Assembly (NCBI GenBank): GCA_016721905.1
Contig: JADKHH010000003.1
Coordinates: forward strand, 1 to 64,000
Source of the DNA: Candidatus Opimibacter skivensis
Lineage (GTDB): Bacteria > Bacteroidota > Bacteroidia > Chitinophagales > Saprospiraceae
Direction: 5' to 3'
Length of the DNA stretch: 64,000 nt
Of the stretch, positions 50,108-60,018 are shown one piece after another. Under the pieces are notes generated by a model. The model was not told the origin of the DNA. It did no database searches and saw nothing but the letters and a program-made list of their open reading frames with translations. The number at the start of each line of letters is the position of its first letter. Positions within the stretch are counted from its first letter, which is position 1. A program made the position numbers and the translations under genes.

Positions 50108-50548
50108 ATGTTCTACAAATCCTTGATTATTCCGGCCATCTTGTCGGTTGGTATCCTTATTTCCTGCAGTACAGCCAAGGAGTATCCAGGCAAGTTCTCT
50201 GGCCAGGAGCTTCATTTTGGGCAGGGTGGGGGCTTTACGGGAGCAGTCACTTATTTTGTCTTGCTGGATGATGGCCGTTTATACCAAAGGGCAATGCAGG
50301 ATAGTTCCTACACCCTCCTGGATACCTGGGATGATAATTTCGTAAAGCAAATGTTCAATAATTACAAGTCATTTGGATTGGATAAGGTTACTTTTTATGA
50401 ACCGGGGGATATGTACTACTTTATCCAGCACAAATCAGGAGACTCACCAATGCACAGGATCGCCTGGGGCAGGCCCGGCACCGAACCAGATGAGATCATC
50501 GTCCGTTACTATAACTTGCTGTATAAATCAACAAAATCAAAATCATGA
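50108..50548 (+). CDS. Lipoprotein of unknown function
   Basis: A 146-residue protein with a lipobox (SVGILISCST, Cys at residue 20). The mature part is beta-rich (GGGFTGAVTYFVLLDDGRLY, MYYFIQHKSGDSPMHRIAWG) and ends in a basic tail. I do not recognise the family, but the pattern occurs in small Bacteroidota lipoproteins. Its stop overlaps the ATG of the M4 metallopeptidase gene (ATGA), so the two may be co-expressed; it could be an inhibitor or chaperone of the protease, which is speculation. Confidence 0.72.
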   Translation: MFYKSLIIPAILSVGILISCSTAKEYPGKFSGQELHFGQGGGFTGAVTYFVLLDDGRLYQRAMQDSSYTLLDTWDDNFVKQMFNNYKSFGLDKVTFYEPGDMYYFIQHKSGDSPMHRIAWGRPGTEPDEIIVRYYNLLYKSTKSKS

Positions 50549-53500
50549 GAACTTTAGCCACTATCATGCTCTCCTTCGGATTGTTTGCTGGCCTCACAGC
50601 CCAGACGCCGATGAAGCAAATTCCAAACAAACCTTTTGTTGAACCAAAGCCACTTCAGATCAAAACGACACCTGCGATCAATTCAGGGTCTAATCGACTT
50701 GGTGGCCAATGGCATCCAGGTACATTGAGTTATGTGAAATCAAAAGACGAAGCAGTCAGATCTGTTAAAGTCGCTACATCAGGCAGTTTTTGGATAGACC
50801 TGGCTCCAAATGAACTTTGGTCATCCCGCAGCACAATCAAAAATCTGCTTGAAAAAATTCTTCCGGTCGAAATTCAGAGTGAGCCATGGGCCATGGACTG
50901 GAATGTAGTATCCGAACAGACAGATGCTCAGCGAATCACCCATGTCAGGGTTCAGCAAACACTTGCCGGTGCCCCGATTCACGGACAGGACATGGTACTC
51001 CACATTGACAAGGGAAGCCTTAGGGACCTGAATGGATTTGCATGGACTGGAAAACTGCCAGCTAAATTGCCCGCACCTGCTCCTGCAAAGGATGCCATCG
51101 GAGCAGCGAAAAATTATCTTCAGGGAAAGGATGTCAAATTCCAGGACAAAGCCCTGTTTGAAGGAATTCAACATCCAGATGATCAGGCACAATTAGTTTG
51201 GTATCCATCTAACGGAAAATTGGTCCTTGCATACGAAATTGATATGCACCCAAATGTGATGGATCATTGGACTCTATTTGTCGAAGCCACCACATTTGAG
51301 GTACTGGAAGCATATTCTGAGTTGTGCGCTATAGCTCCGCTTCAGTTATATGATTTGTCATCCTTTAAAGGTTGTAAGGAAGAAGCCGATCATGCAAAAG
51401 GTTTTGAAATGGGCGAAATGCCCGCGGTCGTTGCAGATGGAGCAACCGTTGTCACTGACCAGGACCTGAAAGGCTCTAATCGCACGGTCAATGGATATCT
51501 TGTCGGTTCTAACTTTTTCATGATTGATGCCAGCAGGCCAGGTATGTACTTGCCTAATCAATCAGTGATGCCAAATGAACCGTCAGGAGTTATCTGGACA
51601 GTTGATGCGCAAAACGGATCACCGCAACAAACGAATTTTGAAATCGTCCATGTTACTAACACAACGAATAACTGGAAGAACCTCGAAGTTTCAGCTCATT
51701 ACAATGGCGGCGAAGCCTATGAATATTTCAGGCAAAAGTTTGGCAGGAACTCTATCAATGGTAGCGGTGGTAATATCATCTCCATCATCAATGTAACCGA
51801 TCAGAATGACAATGATATGGACAATGCATTCTGGAATGGCGCTGCTATTTTCTATGGGAATGGCGATGTCGCATTTCAACCTCTTGCAAAGGGGCTCGAT
51901 GTGGCTGGCCATGAAATGTCTCATGGGGTGATTCAACACACCGCAAATCTCGAGTATGTCGGCCAATCTGGAGCTTTGAATGAATCATATGCTGATATTT
52001 TCGGAGCGATGATCGATAGGGATGATTGGCAAATCGGAGAAGATGTCGTAAACATTGCTGTATTTCCAACAGGAACGATGCGTGATATGGCCAATCCCAA
52101 TAACGGTGGGTCAAGCCTGAACGACAGAGGCTGGCAACCGAAACATATGAATGAGTTTCAGAATCTCCCTGAAACACCGGAAGGTGATAATGGCGGGGTG
52201 CATGTCAATAGCGGAATCGCTAACAAAGCATTTTTCAATCTGGCTTCCTCCGTTGGAAAAGAAAAGGCTGAACAGATTTATTACAAAGCCCTCACCGACT
52301 ATCTGGTCAAATCATCCCAGTTTGTAGATATGCGCAACGCAGCCGAAAAAGCAGCTACTGATCTGCATGGCGCCAATAGCACTGAAGTGATAGCAGTGCG
52401 AAATGCTTTTGCAGGCGTTGGCATAGGCGCAGGTGCAGGTGAGGATTACGAAGAGGATATTGAAGTCAATGGTGGAGATGATTTCATCCTGGCTACGGAT
52501 GAGCAACAGTCCGATCTGTATTGGATTCCACCAGGCAACCCAAATCAATTTGTCAAGATGAATGTGCCAAAGCCGTTTAGCAGACCGAGTTTTACAGATG
52601 ATGGTACGGCATGCGTCTATGTTGATCAGAATGGGGATATGATCGTGATCTCTTTTGATTGGTCTCAGGGATTGAGTTATCAGGATGGTTTTCTGGAAGA
52701 TAACCCACAAGGTATTTGGAGAAATGTAGTGGTGTCAAAGGATGGATCGAAAATCGCCTACACCACCAGCAATCAGCGAAATGAAATCTTTGTCTATGAT
52801 TTTCCTTCAGGGGCCAATGATGTTTTTGTCCTTTTTAATCCAACCACCGCTTCAGGCGGCGCCAACACCGGTGATGTGTTGTATCCGGATGTGATGGAGT
52901 GGGATTATTCAGGAGAATATATCATGTATGACGCCCTCAGTAGGATTGAAAGTTCTTTTGGCAATGGTATTGAATACTGGGATATTTCATTCCTCGAAGC
53001 TTGGAATAATGACACTGAATCGTTAGGATCCGGACAGATCGGCAAACTCTTTTCCGCTTTGCCTGAAAATATCAGTATTGGAAACGCTTCATTCTCTAAA
53101 AACTCCCCTTACATTATTGCATTTGATTACCTGGAAACCTATACAGACATTTTCGGACAGGAACAGACAGACTATACCATTCTGGCGGCCAATATTGAGT
53201 CAGGAGAAATCAATGAAATTTATCAGAACACAACTTTAGGCTATCCGAATTATTCCAGACTCGATGACAAAATCCTCTTTACCTACGACGATTTCGGCAC
53301 CTTGCTACTGGCTACCATTGATTTGCAAAACAGCAACAAAACGCTTCCTGTACCAGGGACAGACGTAGTGCTGATCAACCAGGCACAGAAAGGGGTTTGG
53401 TTTACGACCGGCAACCGCGATTTTACAGCCACAGAAGATATTTCAGCAAATACCAGGAGGCTCAGGGTAACACCGCAACCAGCTGAAGAATCCATAACAG

Positions 53501-53688
53501 TCTCATGTGAATCACTGACTGGTAATTTAGCCTATACCATATTTGATTTGACAGGAAGAAGCTTGACGTATGGTAATCTTTCTCAGGATAAGATAATCAC
53601 AACAGGCAATCTCATGTCGGGAACATATCTGCTCCAACTTAAATCCGAAAGCGGTGAAACCCTGAATACCAAATTTGTAAAGCAATAA
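50545..53688 (+). CDS. Secreted M4 (thermolysin-type) metallopeptidase with T9SS sorting domain
   Basis: The 1047-residue precursor has a signal peptide (MRTLATIMLSFGLFAGLTAQ) and an FTP/PepSY-type propeptide (about 75-260). The M4 domain has zinc motif H456-E-M-S-H460 and third ligand Glu480 (GALNESYADIFGAM). The usual HVNSGIANKAFF active-site His motif follows. Residues ~640-960 form a propeller-like region with WSQG and YDFPSG words. A type A T9SS domain (VTPQPAEESITVSCE ... SGTYLLQLKSESG) ends it. It should be an extracellular, self-activating protease, probably for nutrient breakdown. Confidence 0.93.
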   Translation: MRTLATIMLSFGLFAGLTAQTPMKQIPNKPFVEPKPLQIKTTPAINSGSNRLGGQWHPGTLSYVKSKDEAVRSVKVATSGSFWIDLAPNELWSSRSTIKNLLEKILPVEIQSEPWAMDWNVVSEQTDAQRITHVRVQQTLAGAPIHGQDMVLHIDKGSLRDLNGFAWTGKLPAKLPAPAPAKDAIGAAKNYLQGKDVKFQDKALFEGIQHPDDQAQLVWYPSNGKLVLAYEIDMHPNVMDHWTLFVEATTFEVLEAYSELCAIAPLQLYDLSSFKGCKEEADHAKGFEMGEMPAVVADGATVVTDQDLKGSNRTVNGYLVGSNFFMIDASRPGMYLPNQSVMPNEPSGVIWTVDAQNGSPQQTNFEIVHVTNTTNNWKNLEVSAHYNGGEAYEYFRQKFGRNSINGSGGNIISIINVTDQNDNDMDNAFWNGAAIFYGNGDVAFQPLAKGLDVAGHEMSHGVIQHTANLEYVGQSGALNESYADIFGAMIDRDDWQIGEDVVNIAVFPTGTMRDMANPNNGGSSLNDRGWQPKHMNEFQNLPETPEGDNGGVHVNSGIANKAFFNLASSVGKEKAEQIYYKALTDYLVKSSQFVDMRNAAEKAATDLHGANSTEVIAVRNAFAGVGIGAGAGEDYEEDIEVNGGDDFILATDEQQSDLYWIPPGNPNQFVKMNVPKPFSRPSFTDDGTACVYVDQNGDMIVISFDWSQGLSYQDGFLEDNPQGIWRNVVVSKDGSKIAYTTSNQRNEIFVYDFPSGANDVFVLFNPTTASGGANTGDVLYPDVMEWDYSGEYIMYDALSRIESSFGNGIEYWDISFLEAWNNDTESLGSGQIGKLFSALPENISIGNASFSKNSPYIIAFDYLETYTDIFGQEQTDYTILAANIESGEINEIYQNTTLGYPNYSRLDDKILFTYDDFGTLLLATIDLQNSNKTLPVPGTDVVLINQAQKGVWFTTGNRDFTATEDISANTRRLRVTPQPAEESITVSCESLTGNLAYTIFDLTGRSLTYGNLSQDKIITTGNLMSGTYLLQLKSESGETLNTKFVKQ

Positions 53689-53694
53689 ATTAGC

Positions 53695-54714
53695 TTGACT
53701 CAGAAAATTCTCGTCATACGATTCAGTTCGATTGGCGATATCGTATTGACGACACCTGTCATCAGGACATTACACAAGCAGTTGGGTGCTGAAGTTCACT
53801 TTTTGACGAAGTCAACTTTTGCACCCATACTGCACTCTAATCCGCATGTAGCAAGGGTCATAACGCTTACTGATGAATTTGATGACATGCTCAGTGCACT
53901 GAGAAGCGAGCAGTATGATCACATCATTGATCTGCATCATAACATCCGGACGAAGCGTATCAAAATCGCATTAGCAAGGCCATCGACTGCGTTTAAAAAG
54001 CTTAATTTTCAGAAATGGCTTCTTGTTCGCTTCGGAATCAACCGCCTTCCGGATACCCATATTGTCGACAGATACCTGGCTGCAGGAGTTTCGCTCGGAA
54101 TCAAGAGAGATGGAAAGGGTCTCGATCTGTATATTCCACCTGAAAAGGAAATTGATATCCGTACAACTTTCGGAACCGATCCGGGGACATATGCGGCTAT
54201 AGTCATCGGAGCAGCTCATCAGACTAAATGCCTGACAACGGATCAACTCATAAGGTTGTGCAATAGTATAGGAAGGCCTGTCATCTTGTTGGGTGGAAAA
54301 GATGAAATGACAAAAGCTCAGGCCATCATCAAGGCTGCAACTTCGGAAAGAGTAAGTGATGCCTCAGGAAGATTTGACATCCTGCAATCCGCCTCGATCA
54401 TCAGGCAAGCCGGTGTCGTGATCACGCATGATACAGGGCTCATGCATATTGCAGCTGCATTACAGAAACCCCAGGTGGTGATTTGGGGAAATACGATTCC
54501 GGAGTTCGGAATGTATCCTTATTATGGTGATGACAAAACCAGATGGATCAGTATCGAACAGAAGGGTTTGCAATGCAGGCCTTGCAGTAAGTTAGGTTTC
54601 CCGGAATGCCCGAAAGGACATTTTAAATGTATCCTTGGACACGATATTGATAGTATAGCTGCTGCGGCTGAAGAAATCTTTTCAGGCGTCAACGGTTCTT
54701 CTCATAGCGAATAG
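53695..54714 (+). CDS. Glycosyltransferase family 9 (heptosyltransferase-like)
   Basis: This 339-residue protein starts at TTG, 6 bp after the protease gene. It shows KILVIRFSSIGDIVLTTPVIR, the GT9 opening, and ITHDTGLMHIAAALQKPQVVIWG, the sugar-nucleotide site. A C-terminal Cys cluster (LQCRPCSKLGFPECPKGHFKC) is usual in heptosyltransferase-like proteins. It probably adds a sugar to the LPS core. Its 3' end overlaps the convergent amidohydrolase gene by 26 bp. No nearby ATG would keep the conserved N-terminus, so TTG is accepted. Confidence 0.88.
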   Translation: MTQKILVIRFSSIGDIVLTTPVIRTLHKQLGAEVHFLTKSTFAPILHSNPHVARVITLTDEFDDMLSALRSEQYDHIIDLHHNIRTKRIKIALARPSTAFKKLNFQKWLLVRFGINRLPDTHIVDRYLAAGVSLGIKRDGKGLDLYIPPEKEIDIRTTFGTDPGTYAAIVIGAAHQTKCLTTDQLIRLCNSIGRPVILLGGKDEMTKAQAIIKAATSERVSDASGRFDILQSASIIRQAGVVITHDTGLMHIAAALQKPQVVIWGNTIPEFGMYPYYGDDKTRWISIEQKGLQCRPCSKLGFPECPKGHFKCILGHDIDSIAAAAEEIFSGVNGSSHSE

Positions 54715-56431
54715 CACCGCCCATCATAGTCAGCAATACGGATGTTTCCGGGATGCTGTCTTCCGGACATGTCAATAGATTTTGCGACAACAATACAAGA
54801 TCTGCCCATTTACCAGGTTCAAGGCTGCCCTTGATATCTTCTTCAAATCCGGCGAAGGCATTTCCCAACGTATATGAATACAGGGCTTCTTCCCGGGTCA
54901 TGGCCTGCTCATGATAGAACTCCTGACCGTTGTCTAATCGCTTTCGCGTCACCGAAGCGTAATAGTTTGGGATTGGATCAACGCGCTCTACCGGTGCGTC
55001 TGTTCCATTTGCAATGATCACCCCCAGGTCAAGCAGACTCCGCCACGCATAAGCTCCTTCGCTTGACCTTTTCTCACCCAGCCGCTTAACCACAAAAGGA
55101 GCATCGGACGTGCAGTGAATCCCTTGCATGGAAGCGATGATTCCGAGTTGTTTAAATCGCGGCATATCCGCAGGATTTAAATGCTGGGCATGTTCTATAC
55201 GCCATCGGAGATCTTGTTTTTCAGGATGCGCTTTAATTTCTTTTTCATAGACATTGATGACTTCACGGTTGCCTCTGTCACCGATGGCGTGTACACACAT
55301 TTGCATCCCTTTGTTCATGGCCAGCTGAGCCATAAGGTCGATTTCTTCTATGGACGTAGTGTTTTGACCAACGAAGCCCGGATTGTCAGTATAAGGTTCT
55401 AGGAGCCAGGCACCATAAGAGCCTAATGCACCATCCATAGCAGCCTTAATCGCCCTGCAAGTAAACAGGTCCTTGCCAGCCCTGATAATCGGAAAGCCAT
55501 CCATATGGTCTTTGATTTCATCATAAGGTTTTCTCAGCATGACCCATAGCCGAAGGTTGAGGCTGTCTTGTTCGGCGAGAGATTGATAGCGTTCTATTTC
55601 TTCAAAAGTCGAGCCTGCATCCTGGAAGGAGGTTATACCATAGCTAAGGCAATGTGATTGTGCCAGCGAGATGGCTTGATACCACCTGTTGACGCGTTCT
55701 TCTGCAGGAAGTTTATCATCTATTTCCTGATATACTTTCCAGATCAGGTTCATGGCATTTTCTTCAAAGACACCAATGCTGTTGCCAGCACCATCCCGCA
55801 ATATCCTGCCACCGGAGGGATCAGGTGTTTCCTTAGTAATTCCCGCTGCTTCCATGGCCGCCATATTGGCAAATAAGGCGTGACCACTCGCATGAAACAG
55901 CATGACAGGATGTTGTGATGAAACCGCAGATAACAGGTCATGTTTAGGATAGCCATTTACGTTATTTTCAACAGGGGTCATCCATTTTTCCTGATGCCAT
56001 CCTCTACCAATAATCCATTCACCTGGATTAGACTTTTGTGCCCTCACCGCCACGCTATCCACGATTTCCTGCCAGCTTTTGGTCGCCAGTAGATCAAGCT
56101 GCATGAGGTTTTCGCCCAAACCACTGAAATGGCCATGACCTTCAATAAAACCAGGCATCAAAAATGCTCCTGAGCAATCCCTTGTCTCCCCGGATCGACT
56201 TTCCCAGATTTTAAGAATTTCTTGAGTTGGCCCGAGGGTTACTATTTTCCCTCCGTGGATGACAATGGCCCCATTCGGAATGGGATCACCTGTTACCGGA
56301 TAGATATAGGCATTATACAGGATGAGATCCGCAACCTTTTCATCCACATTTGCATTGGGTTTGCAGGAAGTGAGCGTCATCATCATCGCACACCATAGAG
56401 CGTAAAAGAGAAAAGTCAGGTTATTTTGCAT
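54689..56431 (-). CDS. Amidohydrolase family lipoprotein (YtcJ-like)
   Basis: A 580-residue protein with a lipobox (MMTLTSCKPN) that anchors it in the envelope. The amidohydrolase features are the PGFIEGHGHFSGLG metal motif, VHAIGDRGNREVINVYE, RIEHAQHL, and LGVIIANGTDAPVERVDPI with the metal-binding Asp. The YtcJ-type members hydrolyse unidentified amides. It converges on the GT9 gene with a 26-bp coding overlap and has no terminator hairpin in the overlap. Confidence 0.88.
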   Translation of the reverse strand: MQNNLTFLFYALWCAMMMTLTSCKPNANVDEKVADLILYNAYIYPVTGDPIPNGAIVIHGGKIVTLGPTQEILKIWESRSGETRDCSGAFLMPGFIEGHGHFSGLGENLMQLDLLATKSWQEIVDSVAVRAQKSNPGEWIIGRGWHQEKWMTPVENNVNGYPKHDLLSAVSSQHPVMLFHASGHALFANMAAMEAAGITKETPDPSGGRILRDGAGNSIGVFEENAMNLIWKVYQEIDDKLPAEERVNRWYQAISLAQSHCLSYGITSFQDAGSTFEEIERYQSLAEQDSLNLRLWVMLRKPYDEIKDHMDGFPIIRAGKDLFTCRAIKAAMDGALGSYGAWLLEPYTDNPGFVGQNTTSIEEIDLMAQLAMNKGMQMCVHAIGDRGNREVINVYEKEIKAHPEKQDLRWRIEHAQHLNPADMPRFKQLGIIASMQGIHCTSDAPFVVKRLGEKRSSEGAYAWRSLLDLGVIIANGTDAPVERVDPIPNYYASVTRKRLDNGQEFYHEQAMTREEALYSYTLGNAFAGFEEDIKGSLEPGKWADLVLLSQNLLTCPEDSIPETSVLLTMMGGAIRYEKNR

Positions 56432-56541
56432 CTTTAATTCGTTATTGACATTTTGGCTATGAGCGGTGCGGTCCAGGTGCTTGCTGCTAGATCAAAATTT
56501 GGAAATTGCACGAAACGGCCAAATATAAACACCAATTCACT

Positions 56542-57516
56542 ATGAGCCAGTACGATTATACCACACTGACCGGGAAATTTGAATCCTATCTATCTTCCCA
56601 TCAGCCATATGGATCGCCCGACACTTTATACGAGCCTATCCGCTACATCAATGAACTCGGTGGAAAACGGATCAGGCCTGTACTGCTTTTGATGGCATAC
56701 AACCTCTGGCACGATGATATCACACCGGCATTGCCTGCCGCTCTTGCTGTAGAGTATTTTCACAATTTCAGCCTGATGCACGATGATATCATGGATGAGG
56801 CGCCTACCCGGAGGGGGAAGCAGACAGTGCACACCTATTTTGGTCGAAACAATGCCATTTTAAGTGGAGATGCGATGTTGATTCGTTGTTTTGATCTGTT
56901 ACTGGAAGCAGGTAAGCAAAAAGGTGCTGCTGTTGATTTGTGCTCATTGATGTGTAAGGCTGCACTTGAAATATGTGAAGGACAACAGATGGATATGGAT
57001 TTTGAATCACTGGCTTCACCAACCGAAAGCGAATACCTCGAAATGATCCGAAAGAAGACAGCCTGCCTGCTTGGCACAAGTTTACAGATGGGTGCTATCC
57101 TCGCTGGCGCAGACCACCAGGATGCAAAGGCGTTATATGATTTTGGTGAAAAAATCGGTTTAGGCTTCCAGGTCCAGGACGATTATCTGGATGTTTTCGG
57201 TGATGCTAATCTTACCGGAAAGCAGAAGGGGGGTGATATCCTGAGGGGTAAGAAGAACTTTATCTACGTCCATACCTGCAATACATTATCACCTCAGGAG
57301 CAAAAGGAATTTGTCCAATCCTACATCAATGCAGCAAGCGAACAGGATGCCGACCCGGTATTGGAGTTGTATGTAAAACAAAATGTTGGCAGCTATATCG
57401 AAAAAGTGCAGGCTGCTTATGTGGAAAAAGGTCTGGCTGATCTGGGTGATTTGCAGATGGAAGGAACTATGCCACTGAAAAATCTGGCCATCAGCCTCAT
57501 GTCGCGGCATTATTGA
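56542..57516 (+). CDS. Polyprenyl diphosphate synthase (trans-isoprenyl synthase)
   Basis: The 324-residue enzyme carries both aspartate-rich motifs, DDIMDEAPTRRGK (from residue 81) and DDYLDVFGD (from about 213), with GGKRIRPVLLLM ahead. These bind the allylic diphosphate and Mg2+ in the head-to-tail chain extension of FPP, GGPP or longer prenyls. The chain length is not predictable by eye. ATG 56542 is preferred over an upstream TTG at 56506 because it begins the conserved region. It stands between the amidohydrolase and the sulfur locus. Confidence 0.9.
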   Translation: MSQYDYTTLTGKFESYLSSHQPYGSPDTLYEPIRYINELGGKRIRPVLLLMAYNLWHDDITPALPAALAVEYFHNFSLMHDDIMDEAPTRRGKQTVHTYFGRNNAILSGDAMLIRCFDLLLEAGKQKGAAVDLCSLMCKAALEICEGQQMDMDFESLASPTESEYLEMIRKKTACLLGTSLQMGAILAGADHQDAKALYDFGEKIGLGFQVQDDYLDVFGDANLTGKQKGGDILRGKKNFIYVHTCNTLSPQEQKEFVQSYINAASEQDADPVLELYVKQNVGSYIEKVQAAYVEKGLADLGDLQMEGTMPLKNLAISLMSRHY

Positions 57517-57615
57517 CTTAGTTTTTTCCTGTTCACATACCCCGGATGCGATTGTAACAAAAGTAGCCGACCATGATAGCCGATGACGGCACCTTTGCCT
57601 CCTCAAACGGTCATT

Positions 57616-58419
57616 ATGGAAATAGCAGGTTATCTTTCTTCAATTATCATCGGGATTTCACTTGGCCTTATAGGTGGCGGGGGGAGCATTCTCACCGTTC
57701 CGGTATTAGTGTATCTCTTTGCGGTTGATGCTGTTGCCGCCACAGCCTATTCACTCTTCATAGTAGGATTGACCAGTGCAGTAGGCTCTGTCAGTTATTT
57801 CCAGAAAGGGCTGGTCAATGTAAAGACCGCCGTGATTTTTGGCATTCCATCCATTATTGCCGTCTTTATGACCAGGGCCTTCATTGTTCCGGCCATTCCT
57901 TCAGAGCTCTTTACGGTGGGAAATGTAGTCGCCACTAAAAGCCATATGCTGATGCTGCTCTTTGCAGTGATCATGATCGCGGCTTCCTATTCAATGATCA
58001 GAAAGGCGAAAGCTAAAGGTCCGGAACCGACAGGGCCGCAGAAATTTAATTACCCCCTCATCGTGTTAGAGGGTGCAATTGTAGGATTGATCACTGGCCT
58101 TGTAGGTGCAGGTGGTGGATTTCTGATCATCCCGGCACTCGTCGTATTGAGCAAATTGCCGATGAAGGAGGCCGTAGGAACTTCCCTGGTGATTATTGCT
58201 GCCAAATCACTGATCGGTTTTCTAGGGGAAGGCAGCGAAACAGTGATCAATTGGCCGTTCCTGGCGACAGTTTCCATCTTCGCGATTATTGGTATTTTTA
58301 TCGGGATGTCCCTGTCAAAGCGAATAGATGGCGAAAAACTTAAACCAGCCTTCGGTTGGTTTGTTTTAGTGATGGGTATCTTTATTATATTAAGAGAAAC
58401 CGTTCTCCACGCCAATTGA
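57616..58419 (+). CDS. TauE/SafE-type sulfite/anion permease
   Basis: A 267-residue membrane protein with about eight helices. GISLGLIGGGGSILTVPVLVYL near the N-terminus and GLITGLVGAGGGFLIIPALVVL in the second half form the internal duplication of the TauE/SafE family, which exports sulfite or organosulfonates. ATG 57616 starts the first helix; an in-frame start at 57583 adds 11 residues. It opens the sulfur locus, 79 bp before the persulfide dioxygenase gene, where exporting excess sulfite would make sense. Confidence 0.88.
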   Translation: MEIAGYLSSIIIGISLGLIGGGGSILTVPVLVYLFAVDAVAATAYSLFIVGLTSAVGSVSYFQKGLVNVKTAVIFGIPSIIAVFMTRAFIVPAIPSELFTVGNVVATKSHMLMLLFAVIMIAASYSMIRKAKAKGPEPTGPQKFNYPLIVLEGAIVGLITGLVGAGGGFLIIPALVVLSKLPMKEAVGTSLVIIAAKSLIGFLGEGSETVINWPFLATVSIFAIIGIFIGMSLSKRIDGEKLKPAFGWFVLVMGIFIILRETVLHAN

Positions 58420-58497
58420 GATTTGTAACCAAAGTAACACTTGGGGCAAATAAAAGCCACCAACTTTGTATCGTATCAAAAACAAAAAGCATAAAAA

Positions 58498-59913
58498 ATG
58501 AATGTAGAGCAAATTTATACCGGTTGCCTTGCACAGGGAGCTTATTATATCACCTCCAATGGGGAAGCTGCAATTGTAGATCCGTTACGTGAAGTACAAC
58601 CATACCTGGAACGCCTGGAAAGAGATGGCGTCAAACTCAAATATATCTTTGAAACCCATTTCCATGCGGATTTTGTTTCCGGTCACCTTGATCTGAGCAA
58701 AAAAACCGGAGCACCGATTGTTTACGGACCCACGGCTAAGCCATCATTTGATTTTATCCTTGCTTCAGACGGACAGGAGTTTAAAGTCGGAGACGTCACT
58801 ATCAAGGTGCTACACACCCCGGGACATACGATGGAGAGCGCAACTTTTTTGTTGAAGGACGAAAAAGGAAAGGATTACGCCATATTTAGCGGCGACACAC
58901 TGTTTATCGGAGATGTGGGAAGGCCAGACCTGGCGCAAAAAGCAGCCAGTATGACGATGGAGCAACTCGCTGGCACGCTGTACCATTCTCTTCGTGATAA
59001 AATCATGACTCTGGCAGACGATGTAATTGTTTATCCTGCTCATGGTGCTGGAAGTGCCTGTGGTAAGAATATGAGTAAAGAAACAGTGTCCACTATCGGT
59101 AATCAAAAGCAGTTTAATTATGCGTTGAGAGCCAATATGACAGAAGCTGAATTTGTTAAAGAAGTGACAGATGGGCTACTGCCGCCTCCTGCATATTTCG
59201 GTATGAATGTAGCCATGAACAAGCAGGGTTACGAAAGTTTTGACACGGTACTCAACAACGGTATGCGCGCTTTAACAGCTAAAGAGTTTGAAGTGGCGGC
59301 TGAAGAATCAGGTGCCTTATTGCTCGATACGCGTAACAATGCCGAGGTAGCCAAAGGGTATATTCCTCAGTCAATCAATATCGCGCTGAACGGAGAATTC
59401 GCACCATGGGTAGGTGCACTGATCGTGGATGTAAAACAGCCGATTCTATTGATTGCAGAAGAAGGAAAGGAAGCAGAGACGGTAACCCGATTGAGCCGTG
59501 TTGGATTTGATAATGTACTGGGTCATCTCAAAGGTGGTTTTGAAAGTTGGGCAAAGGCTGGACTCGAAGTGGATACCATCAAGCGAATCTCTGCGGAAGA
59601 GTTTGCTGCTAAGGTGAAGATTGGCAAAGATGTCGTCGTGGATGTCAGAAAGGAAAGCGAATATGCAGCCGAGCATCTTGAAGATGCGTATAGCAAGCCG
59701 CTGGCGTATATCAACGAATGGGTCAAGGATGTCAATCCAAATGAACATTTCTATATGCATTGTGCCGGAGGTTATCGAAGTATGATTGCGGCGAGTATAC
59801 TCCAGGCCCGGGGCTACAGGAATTTTACAGAAGTAGATGGTGGATTCAATGCGATTTCAAAAACAAACCTGCCAAAGACAGATTATATCTGTCAGAGCAA
59901 AGTGTTGAAATAG
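58498..59913 (+). CDS. Persulfide dioxygenase-like MBL hydrolase fused to two rhodanese domains
   Basis: The 471-residue protein has an MBL domain (1-250) with THFHADFVSGH (His54, His56, Asp58, His63), HTPGHT (His110) and SGDTLFIGD (Asp133), the set found in persulfide dioxygenases. These oxidise glutathione persulfide to sulfite. Two rhodanese domains follow. The second has the active Cys422 (MHCAGGYRS). The first has LLIAEEGKEAE in place of a Cys loop and is probably structural. It would turn persulfide sulfur into sulfite, next to a TauE/SafE exporter and the YeeE/YedE transporters. Confidence 0.92.
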   Translation: MNVEQIYTGCLAQGAYYITSNGEAAIVDPLREVQPYLERLERDGVKLKYIFETHFHADFVSGHLDLSKKTGAPIVYGPTAKPSFDFILASDGQEFKVGDVTIKVLHTPGHTMESATFLLKDEKGKDYAIFSGDTLFIGDVGRPDLAQKAASMTMEQLAGTLYHSLRDKIMTLADDVIVYPAHGAGSACGKNMSKETVSTIGNQKQFNYALRANMTEAEFVKEVTDGLLPPPAYFGMNVAMNKQGYESFDTVLNNGMRALTAKEFEVAAEESGALLLDTRNNAEVAKGYIPQSINIALNGEFAPWVGALIVDVKQPILLIAEEGKEAETVTRLSRVGFDNVLGHLKGGFESWAKAGLEVDTIKRISAEEFAAKVKIGKDVVVDVRKESEYAAEHLEDAYSKPLAYINEWVKDVNPNEHFYMHCAGGYRSMIAASILQARGYRNFTEVDGGFNAISKTNLPKTDYICQSKVLK

Positions 59914-59939
59914 GATTCTCCCTGTATCATTAAGTATTA

Positions 59940-59982
59940 AATCAGCAAGGTTGCCTTTACATGTAAGGTAACCTTGCTGATT
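59940..59982. terminator. Long inverted repeat within the sulfur locus
   Basis: AATCAGCAAGGTTgCCTTtACAT pairs with ATGTAAGGTAACCTTGCTGATT over about 21 bp with one mismatch and one bulge. ATTATTATG follows, not a true T run. It may end the TauE-dioxygenase transcript or stabilise its 3' end before the yeeE genes. Confidence 0.7.
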
Positions 59983-60018
59983 ATTATGCGAAAAGTAAAG
60001 TGTAAAACAGATTAATGT

